A DNA stretch of 64,000 nt from Pirellulaceae bacterium. Its GTDB lineage: Bacteria; Planctomycetota; Planctomycetia; Pirellulales; Pirellulaceae. The position numbers and the translations under genes were made by a program. Shown here piece after piece: positions 1 to 7,891 of this stretch. The stretch spans positions 434,001-498,000 of the forward strand of contig JAHBXS010000003.1 of the NCBI GenBank assembly GCA_019636375.1. The letters are read 5' to 3'. The notes under the pieces were generated by a model, which saw only the letters and a program-made list of their open reading frames with translations, was not told the DNA's origin and ran no database searches. How positions within the stretch are numbered: position 1 is the first letter of the stretch; each line of letters starts with the position of its first letter.

Positions 1-48
1 ACATTGATTTCACGTTAAGTTTGTTTTGCGTACGTTTTTTTGAAGAAG

Positions 49-513
49 CTAGGCGTTGTCCGCTTCTTCGAGGACTTGTTGGATGTCTTCTGCCGTTTTT
101 GATTGTTTCAAAAAGCGACAGAACATGTCATCCTGAAGTTGTTTGGAGATATTCTCCAACGCTCGCAAATGGTCCCCTGGTCGATCAGGGGGTGAAATCA
201 ACAAGAAAAACAAATGGACTTTCTCGCCGTCCAGGCTTTGGAACTCGACGCCGGTGTGGCTGACACCGACGGTTCCGGTCGGTTCGCTCACGCTGGCGTG
301 TTTGGTGTGGGGTACGGCAATCCCTCGTCCAATTCCAGTACTTCCCAATTCCTCACGCTTCATAATCGCTTGGATGATGTTTTCCTTTTCGGCTTCCTGG
401 AGTTGACCGGTAGCGACCAAATTTTCAATAAGTTCGCGGACCACGGCCTCCTTTTCCGTGGAAACCAGTCCAACTTTAATTGCCTCGGTTTTAACAAAGT
501 TTCGAAATTTCAT
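49..513 (-). CDS. ptsN: PTS EIIA (nitrogen-type, PtsN-like) protein
   Basis: A 154-residue cytoplasmic protein covering one type-2 PTS EIIA domain. The segment GIGRGIAVPHTKH holds the histidine that is phosphorylated in this family, and the C-terminal part (LFFLLISPPDRPGDHLRALENIS) is the usual EIIA closing motif. The family relays phosphate from NPr/EI and mostly regulates (potassium, nitrogen and envelope signals) rather than transports. The ATG is preceded by GAGGAA at a good distance. It lies 62 bases behind the hpf gene on the same strand, the classical hpf-ptsN pairing. No EIIB or EIIC transporter domain is present nearby, which supports a regulatory role. Which regulator it acts on cannot be read here. 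Confidence 0.93.
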   Translation of the reverse strand: MKFRNFVKTEAIKVGLVSTEKEAVVRELIENLVATGQLQEAEKENIIQAIMKREELGSTGIGRGIAVPHTKHASVSEPTGTVGVSHTGVEFQSLDGEKVHLFFLLISPPDRPGDHLRALENISKQLQDDMFCRFLKQSKTAEDIQQVLEEADNA

Positions 514-575
514 GTGTATTCCTCTAAGTTTACAGGTTGACCAACTGCGGGTCCGATTCCACGATCTGGAAACCG

Positions 576-893
576 TTACGTCCCTGAGGAACGCCCGCGA
601 TGATGGTCCTTCATTTTTTCTTTTCGGCGCAGCATTTGGCGCTCGATTTTCTCGACAACATTCTCAACAGCAGACAAAACATTGGGCCCAGAGTCTGAAG
701 CAAAAAAGTCCCCCGTGTGTTCCGCCGAAATTTTGATTTCAACCTGGGGGGATTCTGGTGCCTGAAGGTCGGCAAGCACATGGATGGCCGTCGTTCGTTC
801 AAAGAATCGTGGCAGCTTGGAAATTTTCTTCTCGATCAATTGCTGTACGTCCGACGGGATCGTTCCGTTTTTGGCGACAACTTTAATTTCCAC
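576..893 (-). CDS. hpf: Short-form ribosome hibernation promoting factor (HPF/RaiA family)
   Basis: A 105-residue S30AE-domain protein. It begins MEIKVVAKNG and shows the family pattern of a beta-strand opening, the helix QQLIEKKISKLPRF, the ADLQAP...VEIKISAEHTGDFFA sheet and the closing helix ending in RRKEKMKDHHRG. Family members bind the 30S subunit in stationary phase and either dimerise or silence ribosomes. At this length it is the short form, without the C-terminal dimerisation domain of long HPF. The start is GTG, preceded by GTAGGG. It is the upstream gene of a two-gene minus-strand unit with ptsN. rpoN, which often precedes this pair, is not the upstream neighbour here. Confidence 0.9.
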   Translation of the reverse strand: MEIKVVAKNGTIPSDVQQLIEKKISKLPRFFERTTAIHVLADLQAPESPQVEIKISAEHTGDFFASDSGPNVLSAVENVVEKIERQMLRRKEKMKDHHRGRSSGT

Positions 894-1178
894 ACCCTAC
901 CTCGATCGCTCACGTACCAATGTCTCGTTACATCGCAACCACCCGACAACCGTCTCACCGAGGTGCTTGCCCTGCTTCGGTACGATTTAAATCGACCGCG
1001 AGAGACCCTCATTGTAACCCTAAGACCAAAAATCGACAAATCCCATCTGCAGGGCATTTTTCGGCTCTTTACTCACCAACCGCGTGGACGCCAATCCACC
1101 ATAGAGGGCCGCTTAAGGGGCAGAACCGACCGTCAAGATGGTCTGACTCCATTTACTTGCGCAGTATATAATGCCTGC

Positions 1179-2201
1179 ATGGAAGCTCCAGAACTTAGTC
1201 CGACCCGATCAAAACCTTGGCAGCCGGGGCTGTTGAGCTTTTTGGTACACGCCACCCTCTTGGTGTTGGCGGCGTTTTGGGTCATTGCGCCGTCGGTTAA
1301 ATCAGACGGAGGGGGGACCGATCGAGCCGGTGAAATCGTGCTGGCTCAACTGACCCAAGACCAAGAGTCCATCGAATACGAAGACCAAACCTCTGCCGTC
1401 GATGCCGCGCGAGCGTCCGAGTCGATCCCACAAATTCCCGAAGCCCTCGCCACTCCCGAAATCCCCGTCATCGAACGGACCACCAACGATGGCGTTGGAC
1501 CGATCATCGACCTGAACGATTCGGCAAATCAAATGGACCAATCCTTGGCGTCCAACCGCATCGAGCATACGCTCAGCGACCAAGACCTCGAGGCCATCGC
1601 CCGCGAACAACGAGCCCTCGCCAGCCGCCAACCACAAGGGCCAATGGTCTCCTCCTCTTTGTTCGGCAGCGGGAAGTTCGAGGGCCGCCGGTTTGTGTTT
1701 GTTATCGACCGCTCCGGGAGCATGGGTGACTCGGGTTTGGGAGTGTTGTTTCTCGCCCGCAAGGAGTTGGCTTCAGCCATCTCCGCACTGACACCCGAAA
1801 ACCATTTTCAAGTTCTCGTTTACAACGACAAGGTCACGATGATCGGCGAACGGAACATGCTCCCCGGAACCGAGGCCAACAAACAACGCCTACACCAATT
1901 CATGGCCGGCATCGCCGCCTTCGGTGCCACCAACCACGAATCGGGATTGTATTCCGCCCTCGCCCTGAGGCCTGACGTGATCGTGTGGCTGGCCGACGGC
2001 GGCTATCCGGAACTCAACGCCAATCAGATTCGCTCCTTCCTAACTGCAGCGGGAAAACGGGTCACGATTCATTCATTCGAGTTTGGAACCAAGGTCGATC
2101 CCCCAACAAATACCTACATGCAGAAGTTGGCCGAAGACTCAGGTGGCTTCTACCGTTACATCAACGTTCACGAATGGAAACAGCAGAACCAGGATCGTTA
2201 A
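1179..2201 (+). CDS. Membrane-anchored von Willebrand factor A domain protein
   Basis: About 340 residues. A single membrane helix lies near the N-terminus (residues 18-40), followed by an acidic linker of about 125 residues and a VWA domain. The MIDAS motif DRSGSMG is at residues 177-183, with the later family features VLVYND and VIVWLADGGYPE. The frame is open far upstream to 717, but that part has no protein-like composition and runs through the hpf promoter; the ATG at 1179 directly precedes the membrane segment, so I chose it. VWA proteins of this layout bind a metal-coordinated partner at the cell surface; the partner is unknown. The next gene starts 5 bases after the stop, so the two are probably co-transcribed. 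Confidence 0.82.
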   Translation: MEAPELSPTRSKPWQPGLLSFLVHATLLVLAAFWVIAPSVKSDGGGTDRAGEIVLAQLTQDQESIEYEDQTSAVDAARASESIPQIPEALATPEIPVIERTTNDGVGPIIDLNDSANQMDQSLASNRIEHTLSDQDLEAIAREQRALASRQPQGPMVSSSLFGSGKFEGRRFVFVIDRSGSMGDSGLGVLFLARKELASAISALTPENHFQVLVYNDKVTMIGERNMLPGTEANKQRLHQFMAGIAAFGATNHESGLYSALALRPDVIVWLADGGYPELNANQIRSFLTAAGKRVTIHSFEFGTKVDPPTNTYMQKLAEDSGGFYRYINVHEWKQQNQDR

Positions 2202-2206
2202 ACGCG

Positions 2207-4246
2207 ATGAATACCGCCCTCTCAACAATCTGTGCTCGACTGCCACTCGTTCGATTGACGAGTTGGCTCGTTTGGTTTGTCGCTCATGGCGTCCTGATTG
2301 GCAATTTTTTGTTGGCACAAACCCCTGCCACCGTGGCCTTCAAAAACGGCACGACGATTTCGGTCAAGTTGCTGGACGCTGACTTTGCTTTGGCTAATCG
2401 ATCAGGAACGGAAGGTGAACTTACGAGAATCCCTTGGTCGCAAATTAAAACGGTGGTGTTCGCCGCGCGGCCCGGCGATTCGGAACTGGAGGAAGTCCTC
2501 AGGGCCATCGCCGCGCTCAATTCCCCCGACTACCACCTCCGCGAGCAAGCCGAAAATTGGCTGCTGCAATTGCCCTATTTGGGGAACTATCGACCGCAAT
2601 TGCAAGCCGAAACGAACAATCCCAGCCTTGAGTTGCGATACCGTGCGGCGAGAATCTTGAAACAATTCGACCGTTCGCGTTCATCATCCACTCGCGGACG
2701 GAGTCCGGTGATGTCGCCAGCCGCCGAGTCGGATGTGGTGATTTTAAAATCGGGACGCCCGCGATTATCGAAACCGAGAAACGAAGGGACGCTGAAATTT
2801 TCTTGGCGGGATGAACGCCACGAAGTCCCGCTTAACGAACTGGATCGAATCGTCGTCGCCCAGCCAGCCCTTGTGCCGGAGAATGCAGGAACCGCCTTTC
2901 GCAATCGAGTCAGAATCACCCAGGACCTCGAAGGCGCCGACGCATGGGAGGGAATCCCGGAGCTGTTGTTCGCCCAAGATTACGGTGCTCACCCGTTGGA
3001 GCCGTTCATGATTGTGGACGACACATTTGCACAGACTGGCATTCGTTTTTTTTCCGAAGGTGACAATCAAATCATCTTGGCCGACGTCAGTAACGTCTCG
3101 GCCACAGGTCCGACCCTGAAGTCATTGTGTGTCTTCGATACTCCCCGCTCACGGCGGACCTTCAGCGGCAAAATTCGAGTCAGCTTCTGCGTCCCCGGCT
3201 TGCCCGATGTTCCGGCCACGGTACAAGCCGTTGGCTTGAGTCTCGCCATCATCGACAACCCCAAGGACATGGTGATGGAAGCCTACGATGTCGATGGACG
3301 GATTATCGCCACCGTCGAGGCCGGGGGGAATCGCACGCAATTCTTCGGCCTCGAATCAGAAATCCCCATCGCGTATGTCGAGATCAAGCTGAACGAGCAT
3401 TTGCAAACCCTCGAACGGGAGATCGACAAAACTTACTCCCTGCAATCGTTCCGTAACTCTCCTCCACAACCCGCCATCAGCTATCTGAATCGTCGCCCTG
3501 AATACGCCGTGCGATTGCGGACGGGAGAAGTCTTTTTTGTTCCGGAACTTGATTGGCAAGGAACGGAGTTGCGGGTGACGAGCGGCCAATTGCCAACATT
3601 TGCAGTCCCCTTTGCTGAATTGGCAGCGATACAAGGGCCGGATGTCAATTGGCGTGAACCGAGCCCCGATACGCTGACCTGTTTTGCAAAATTGGCCAGC
3701 GGCTCGGTGTTGCAAGTCAACCCGTTGGCAGGATACTCGGCGATACGCCAGCCAGACTGGCAGTTTCCGTCGTCTGAGCAAGTTGCGTTATGGTGGCCGC
3801 AAGACGAGCTGCGTTACCCTCGCGACGAAGATTTTGACGAGCCAAACAAGGCGGCTTTGGTGTTTCCGACTTGTCGCAAGCTGTTGCCCCGTTTGGAAAT
3901 TTCCGACCGCGAAATTCTCTGGAGTTCCGAATCGGCAACGGTGCGGTACCCAGAACTGTTGCCGACGATCAAACCGATTTACGCCGACGAAAATGAAAAA
4001 GTCGTACCGCGATTCACGTCTTTGCTGTTGGCCAATTCGAGAGAGACCCAAGTCCCGTCAGTTTGGTTCCGGCCTCATGAGCAACTCGCAACCCCTTATC
4101 TCTTGTTGCGGAATGGCGAGCGGTTTGATTTAACGGAGATGTTCCAGTTACAAAAAATCGACGCTACCAGTTTAACCCTCGTCGGCCCCGGAGAACGAAC
4201 GCTCACCATCAAGTGGTCCGAAGTCGCGATGTTAAAATTGTGGTAA
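2207..4246 (+). CDS. Large secreted protein of unknown function
   Basis: About 679 residues, with no family I can name. The N-terminus (residues 10-37) is hydrophobic and ends in FLLAQTPA, which looks like a signal peptide. Residues 38-80 form a small beta-rich unit (VAFKNGTTISVKLLDADFAL...WSQIKTVVF), and similar short units recur later (VRLRTGEVFFVPELDW near 440 and LLLRNGERFDLTEMFQ near the C-terminus). A helical segment with two HEAT-like helices follows the first unit (about 85-150). A central beta-sandwich (about 310-410) has a carbohydrate-module look (MVMEAYDVDGRIIATVEAGG). The start was taken at ATG 2207, just after the stop of the VWA gene; the frame is open farther upstream but overlaps that gene. 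It is probably co-transcribed with the VWA protein. Confidence 0.75.
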   Translation: MNTALSTICARLPLVRLTSWLVWFVAHGVLIGNFLLAQTPATVAFKNGTTISVKLLDADFALANRSGTEGELTRIPWSQIKTVVFAARPGDSELEEVLRAIAALNSPDYHLREQAENWLLQLPYLGNYRPQLQAETNNPSLELRYRAARILKQFDRSRSSSTRGRSPVMSPAAESDVVILKSGRPRLSKPRNEGTLKFSWRDERHEVPLNELDRIVVAQPALVPENAGTAFRNRVRITQDLEGADAWEGIPELLFAQDYGAHPLEPFMIVDDTFAQTGIRFFSEGDNQIILADVSNVSATGPTLKSLCVFDTPRSRRTFSGKIRVSFCVPGLPDVPATVQAVGLSLAIIDNPKDMVMEAYDVDGRIIATVEAGGNRTQFFGLESEIPIAYVEIKLNEHLQTLEREIDKTYSLQSFRNSPPQPAISYLNRRPEYAVRLRTGEVFFVPELDWQGTELRVTSGQLPTFAVPFAELAAIQGPDVNWREPSPDTLTCFAKLASGSVLQVNPLAGYSAIRQPDWQFPSSEQVALWWPQDELRYPRDEDFDEPNKAALVFPTCRKLLPRLEISDREILWSSESATVRYPELLPTIKPIYADENEKVVPRFTSLLLANSRETQVPSVWFRPHEQLATPYLLLRNGERFDLTEMFQLQKIDATSLTLVGPGERTLTIKWSEVAMLKLW

Positions 4247-4327
4247 CAGTTCGCAAAACTTCCTGCGGTTTGTTTGGCCACCCACATCAGTAAACTCAAC
4301 AATCGCACCGAAAAATTTCGAAACATG

Positions 4328-4512
4328 AATACCACCGTCTCGCACGGTGGATCGTTATGTTTCAAGCTAACGCTAACCCAGCCACCTTCGCTCGATCAAA
4401 TACCACCGGCTTGTACGGTGGATTGTTATGTTTCAAGCTAAACACAAGCCGACCCACTTCTCCCCCCTCAAATACCACCGTCTCGCACGGTGGATCGTTA
4501 TGTTTCAAGCTA
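4328..4512. repeat. Three-copy 42-bp hairpin repeat with 29-30 bp intervals
   Basis: Copies lie at 4328-4369, 4399-4440 and 4471-4512. Copies 1 and 3 are identical; copy 2 differs at a few positions in the loop region. Each copy holds the inverted repeat CCACCGT/ACGGTGG (6-7 bp stem) and ends in GTTATGTTTCAAGCTA. The intervals are 29 and 30 bases, and they resemble each other weakly (both contain a C-rich CCAC-CTTC stretch and end in TCA). There is no leader and no cas gene in the window. It fits a degenerate tandem array of a palindromic intergenic repeat better than a CRISPR. It sits between the large secreted protein gene and the Uma2 gene. Confidence 0.8.
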
Positions 4513-4574
4513 AATTGACTGTGGTATCATAAAGATCGCTGACGAAGGTGAGAAATTGACCGGAGAAAATTGAA

Positions 4575-5186
4575 ATGAGTAGTGCCGAAAGACCTGGGTT
4601 TTTTAGTGTCGAAGAGTATTTGGCGATTGAGGAACAGGCTCTCACCAAGAGCGAATATATCGAAGGTTGGGTGCGGGCGATGAGCGGTTCGACGCTGCGA
4701 CACAATAAAATTAAAGGGAACTGTTTTGTGTCTCTCAGCAATTCTCTAAAAGGCAAACCGTGCGAACCATTCGATTCAGACACCAGAGTCCGGATCGAGC
4801 GCGAAGGCAAAAAATGCTTTTACTATCCTGATATGCAAGTCGTCTGCCAGTCAAACGAGTTGACCTCCATATTCCAAGATCGCCCCGTGATGGTAATCGA
4901 AGTTCTTTCTCCTTCGACGCGCCGTTACGATCTGGATGAAAAGCTGACAGCTTACCTGACAGTTTCCTCCCTGCAATGTTATCTGATTCTGGAACAGCAC
5001 CAACCTGTGGCGATCGTGATGCGGCGAACCGACGGCGGTTTTTTACGCGAGGAGATGAGGGGTGTCGAGGGGATCATTGACTTGCCATTTCTGGGCTGCT
5101 CGCTATCGATGCGAGATATCTATGAGGGTATCGAATTTACAGCCGACTGTGTACAGGAATCCGAGTTGGAGTATGAGTTGGGATAA
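4575..5186 (+). CDS. Uma2-family endonuclease-fold protein (DUF820)
   Basis: A 203-residue single-domain protein of the Uma2/DUF820 family, which has a PD-(D/E)XK nuclease fold. The opening FSVEEYLAIEEQ..KSEYIEGWVRAMSG, the core aspartate in YYPDMQVV, the glutamate in VMVIEVLSPST and the following RRYDLDEKLTAYL segment match the family in order and spacing. Length is typical and the reading frame is intact. The physiological role of Uma2 proteins is not settled; they are abundant in cyanobacteria and planctomycetes and often sit singly among repeats, as here. No partner gene is adjacent, and the gene is flanked on both sides by intergenic repeats. Confidence 0.88.
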   Translation: MSSAERPGFFSVEEYLAIEEQALTKSEYIEGWVRAMSGSTLRHNKIKGNCFVSLSNSLKGKPCEPFDSDTRVRIEREGKKCFYYPDMQVVCQSNELTSIFQDRPVMVIEVLSPSTRRYDLDEKLTAYLTVSSLQCYLILEQHQPVAIVMRRTDGGFLREEMRGVEGIIDLPFLGCSLSMRDIYEGIEFTADCVQESELEYELG

Positions 5187-5292
5187 TCTGGGTGAAGGGT
5201 ATTTGGAGCGGGCGCGTTTGGCATCACAATTCACCTTAATCGTTGATTTCGTTTTCAACCAAAAGCAAGAACCGAGAGGCGGTGCTGTTTTT

Positions 5293-5353
5293 GGTAAGAA
5301 AATGGAGGTACGAATATGGCTGCATAGTATTTTCTTACCTCCATCTTCTTACC
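5293..5353. repeat. 18-bp near-perfect inverted repeat
   Basis: The left arm 5293-5310 (GGTAAGAAAATGGAGGTA) and the right arm 5336-5353 pair over 18 bp with one mismatch, around a 25-base interval. The transcript could form a long hairpin. No T-run follows on either strand, so it is not an ordinary intrinsic terminator. It may be a small palindromic mobile repeat. Confidence 0.8.
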
Positions 5354-5572
5354 AGACGAATTCAATCGTGTGGCAAGCGAATGGGTGGCAGGCGAATGAG
5401 GGGGGAGTGAGGCGCGGTGAGGTTTTGGGAGATGAAAAAGGGGATTGGCCTGAGATATTCGGTTGAGGTATTTTTTTGACAGGATTTCATGATTTACAGG
5501 ATTGAAGACGATGATGCCTGTCCTTTTCTTTTGGTGTTTGTTCCAGTCTTATTTTAGGCTGAAAGTGAGCCT

Positions 5573-5800
5573 CCCCCGGTTAAAAACCGGGGGCTTCCCG
5601 ATCCACCTCAACGGTTCATCGAATTCTCTGAATTCTGCGCATGTATTTGGTTCATTGAGTGCCCCCGGTTTTACAAATACTCCCAGCTCTATGAATGCCC
5701 CCGGTTTTTAACCGGGGGATGGTTACCACCTGCCTAAAACAGCGGAGTAACCGACTACCGAAACCCCAAAACCGGGATGCCCCCGGATTTCATCCGGGGG
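5573..5800. repeat. Cluster of CCCCCGG/CCGGGGG palindromes
   Basis: Perfect 21-bp palindromic hairpins lie at 5573-5593, 5698-5718 and 5780-5800, each of the form CCCCCGGNN-3 bases-NNCCGGGGG. An orphan left half (CCCCCGGTTTTA) lies near 5662-5673. The third hairpin reads CCCCCGGAT...ATCCGGGGG where the others read CCCCCGGTT...AACCGGGGG, so the change in one arm is compensated in the other. The hairpin is conserved rather than the exact sequence. Confidence 0.85.
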
Positions 5801-5881
5801 AGCTTCACCTTTGCCATGCCCCATTCGCTGCAGCCCACAGGCAAGGGAAATACGCAAATAGGATGACACTTGTGGCGTTCT

Positions 5882-6045
5882 GCAAAGAGTTTGACTTGTG
5901 GTAGCCGTTCACGGGTTCGTCTTTGGATAAAACCAATTCCCGCTTTGGCGAATCATACATCCAAGTGGTTTGTTGAGGCATAGTCCTTCGGTACGTCCGC
6001 CTTTTAACTGAGAGAAAGGCAACGTGGCCGTTTACTCCGGTTACT
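5882..6045 (+). repeat. Dispersed intergenic element, copy A
   Basis: A stretch of about 165 bases that aligns along its whole length with 42408-42571. Shared blocks in order are GTTCGTC, ACCAATTCCCGCTTTG, CGAATCA, ATCCAAG, CGGT-CGTCCGCCTTTT, AACGTGGCCGTT/CACGTGGCCGTT and a CCG-TTAC end. This copy has lost the hairpin symmetry kept in copy B, so it appears older or more decayed. Confidence 0.8.
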
Positions 6046-6156
6046 CACCTTTTTTAGTGCCGGATGATGTCCGTCCTGTTTCTACATCCGTTAGGCGATA
6101 AACCTGTATAATCCCAGGTTACGAATCAACCATCAACACGGAACTCCAAATCAATC

Positions 6157-6921
6157 ATGCGGAATAGTCAACGAGTTAAATTTCCGAACCAGGCTGGTCA
6201 GCAATTGGCGGGGATATTGGAATTGCCGGTCGAGGGGGAGCCGCGAGGGTTTGCGGTTTTCTCGCATTGCTTTACGTGTACCAAAGACCTCAAGGCGATT
6301 GTGCGGATCAGTCGGCGGTTGGCGGAGCTGGGGCTCGGGGTTTTGCGGTATGACTTCACGGGGCTGGGGGACAGCCAGGGGGATTTCAGCGCGACGACGT
6401 TTCGGGACAACGTCGCCGACGTGACGGCCGCTGCCGAGTTTTTGCAGGCCCAGTATGCCGCCCCGGCGATTTTGATTGGTCACAGCTTGGGTGGTGCCGC
6501 GTCGATTGTTGCCGCGCGGGCGCTGCCGAGCGTCAAGTGTTTGGTGAATATCGCCTCGCCGGCCCATACGCTGCATTTGGCGAACCATTTGGTGAAGATG
6601 AATCCGGAGATTGCGAGTCAGGGTTCTGGGGAAGTGGTGATTGGAGGCCAGCGGCATTTGATTCGGATGCCGATGATTGAGGTCTTGCGAGCCCACGACC
6701 ACCCGCAGGAGTTGCGGGAATTGAAGTTACCGTTGCTGGTGATGTTTTCGCCGCAAGACGAAACGTTGCCGTATGAGCATGGGTTGGAAAAGTTTCGTCA
6801 GGCCGGTGGCCCGACCTCGTTTATCAACTTGGAGGGGACCGACCATTTGCTGGTGAACGACCCCACCGCACCCGGCTACGTCGCCGACCTCATCAACGCC
6901 TGGGCCGCGCGGTACGTGTAG
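6157..6921 (+). CDS. Alpha/beta hydrolase
   Basis: A 254-residue alpha/beta-hydrolase. The oxyanion segment AVFSHCFTC (residues 30-38), the arm RYDFTGLGDSQG and the nucleophile elbow GHSLGG (serine at residue 110) are all in place. The acid lies in MFSPQDETLPYEHG and the last histidine in LEGTDHLLVN, giving a complete Ser-Asp-His triad. No signal peptide is seen, so it should be cytoplasmic. The HCFTCTKDLKA motif is typical of the hydrolase half of proteins that are often fused to an OsmC domain; here the C-terminus stops after the hydrolase. The substrate is unknown. It stands alone, with repeats upstream and a convergent minus-strand gene downstream. Confidence 0.88.
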   Translation: MRNSQRVKFPNQAGQQLAGILELPVEGEPRGFAVFSHCFTCTKDLKAIVRISRRLAELGLGVLRYDFTGLGDSQGDFSATTFRDNVADVTAAAEFLQAQYAAPAILIGHSLGGAASIVAARALPSVKCLVNIASPAHTLHLANHLVKMNPEIASQGSGEVVIGGQRHLIRMPMIEVLRAHDHPQELRELKLPLLVMFSPQDETLPYEHGLEKFRQAGGPTSFINLEGTDHLLVNDPTAPGYVADLINAWAARYV

Positions 6922-7246
6922 AAAGACACAACGCAAGCCTGGTTCGGAGCATGCGGAGATCTAAACGAGGCGATTCGTGGCTTGTTGAGACTTGTTGAGT
7001 AATTTTGAAAGGGAATACTGGCGCAAATCTGACCATATCCCTGAAAACCAATGCCCCAAATCAAGGACATCGCAACAAACGAATGGACAATCCTTTTGCC
7101 CGATCGTCTCAACAGTTGAAACGAATAGATCATCCGTTTGTCTTTTTCGCCAAACAGTTCAGGCGTAAAGAGCAACTGTTTGCCTGTTATGGAAAACCTA
7201 CCGAACGAAATAAACTAACGTGCGAACGGACGCCCCAGGTTTTGGA
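6922..7246. other. Intergenic stretch between convergent genes
   Basis: 325 bases between the hydrolase and the minus-strand lipoprotein gene. Short open frames exist on both strands, but none has a ribosome site or a recognisable composition. I see no RNA gene or clear terminator in it. Confidence 0.5.
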
Positions 7247-7738
7247 TTAGTCACTGTTACCAGATGGAGTTGAATTGGAAACTGGGAACTTCGAAAGTTC
7301 AATATCGAATTCGTTACTTCCTTTGGTGACTTCGAATCTGATCGGACTGGACTGAAGGTTGAGATAAGCAAACGGCACGCGAACATCGATTTTTGCGCCG
7401 GATGCCTCGTCTTCGCCACCACGACCAGACTCGTCAGCCTTATTGTCCATGAGATAAACTCGGACTTTGCCAACGGCGACACCTTTGGCTGGAGGTGTGT
7501 CACCAGCGTGCTCGTAGTTTAAAACGAAACGGCCATCACTATCTGTAACGCCAGATGAAATGCGTCCTTTTCCTCCAAACTCTGCATCAGGGACAAAAAT
7601 CACTTTCATCCCATCCAACGGCTTACCGTCCATTGTCAAACGTCCACTTGCATCAGCCAGTTTGACACCACCGCATCCGGACAAAAATACAAGCGAACTC
7701 AAAACAACAAGGCCCAACAGACTTTGAAATGATCGCAT
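7247..7738 (-). CDS. Small lipoprotein with carboxypeptidase-regulatory-like (beta-sandwich) domain
   Basis: About 163 residues. The start MRSFQSLLGLVVLSSLVFLSGCGG gives a lipoprotein signal with lipobox LSGC (cysteine 22). The rest reads as a transthyretin/carboxypeptidase-regulatory-like domain: ASGRLTMDGKPLDGMKVIFVPD, then GVTDSDGRFVLNYE. This layout is very common in planctomycetes downstream of DUF1559 pilin-like genes, and it follows such a gene here on the same strand. The frame is open 19 codons further upstream, but ATG 7738 has a GAGGAG site and begins the signal. Function is unknown; an envelope location is likely. Confidence 0.85.
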   Translation of the reverse strand: MRSFQSLLGLVVLSSLVFLSGCGGVKLADASGRLTMDGKPLDGMKVIFVPDAEFGGKGRISSGVTDSDGRFVLNYEHAGDTPPAKGVAVGKVRVYLMDNKADESGRGGEDEASGAKIDVRVPFAYLNLQSSPIRFEVTKGSNEFDIELSKFPVSNSTPSGNSD

Positions 7739-7818
7739 TAAATTCTCCTCTTGAATTTGAGTTTTAGAATTGTTGAATGTCGCCAGAAATGGCAAATAAA
7801 AACCGTTTAAAAAACAAA

Positions 7819-7856
7819 CAGACGCAGATCGTTCTTTCGAAACAAATCTGCGTCTG
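7819..7856 (-). terminator. Intrinsic terminator of the DUF1559 gene
   Basis: An 11-bp perfect stem (CAGACGCAGAT / ATCTGCGTCTG) is followed on the minus strand by TTTGTTTTTT. It lies between the DUF1559 gene and the downstream lipoprotein gene, so the lipoprotein probably depends on readthrough or its own promoter. Confidence 0.88.
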
Positions 7857-7891
7857 TGATTGCGTCAATGGGAACCAGCTTTTGAAAACAA

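Larger units (their letters stand above)
5187..6156. other. 970-bp non-coding, repeat-rich stretch
   Basis: I see no convincing gene here. The stretch holds an 18-bp inverted repeat (5293-5353), a short direct repeat (GTGGCAAGCGAATG followed by GTGGCAGGCGAATG, about 5370-5399), a copy of the widespread intergenic ACAGGATT...TTACAGGATT repeat (5479-5503), a cluster of CCCCCGG palindromes (5573-5800) and one copy of a dispersed element (5882-6045). Short open frames across it follow the repeats and have no protein-like composition. Confidence 0.75.

Noticed and set aside
717..1178. N-terminal extension of the VWA protein
   Set aside because: The frame is open, but it runs antisense to hpf and has no protein-like composition; the real start is the ATG at 1179 before the membrane helix.
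4328..4512. CRISPR array
   Set aside because: Only three repeats, intervals that resemble one another, a hairpin palindrome within the repeat, no leader and no cas gene in the window. A tandem palindromic repeat explains it better.
6876..7175. Minus-strand protein between the hydrolase and the lipoprotein gene
   Set aside because: No ribosome site and no recognisable composition; it overlaps the hydrolase end in the opposite sense.
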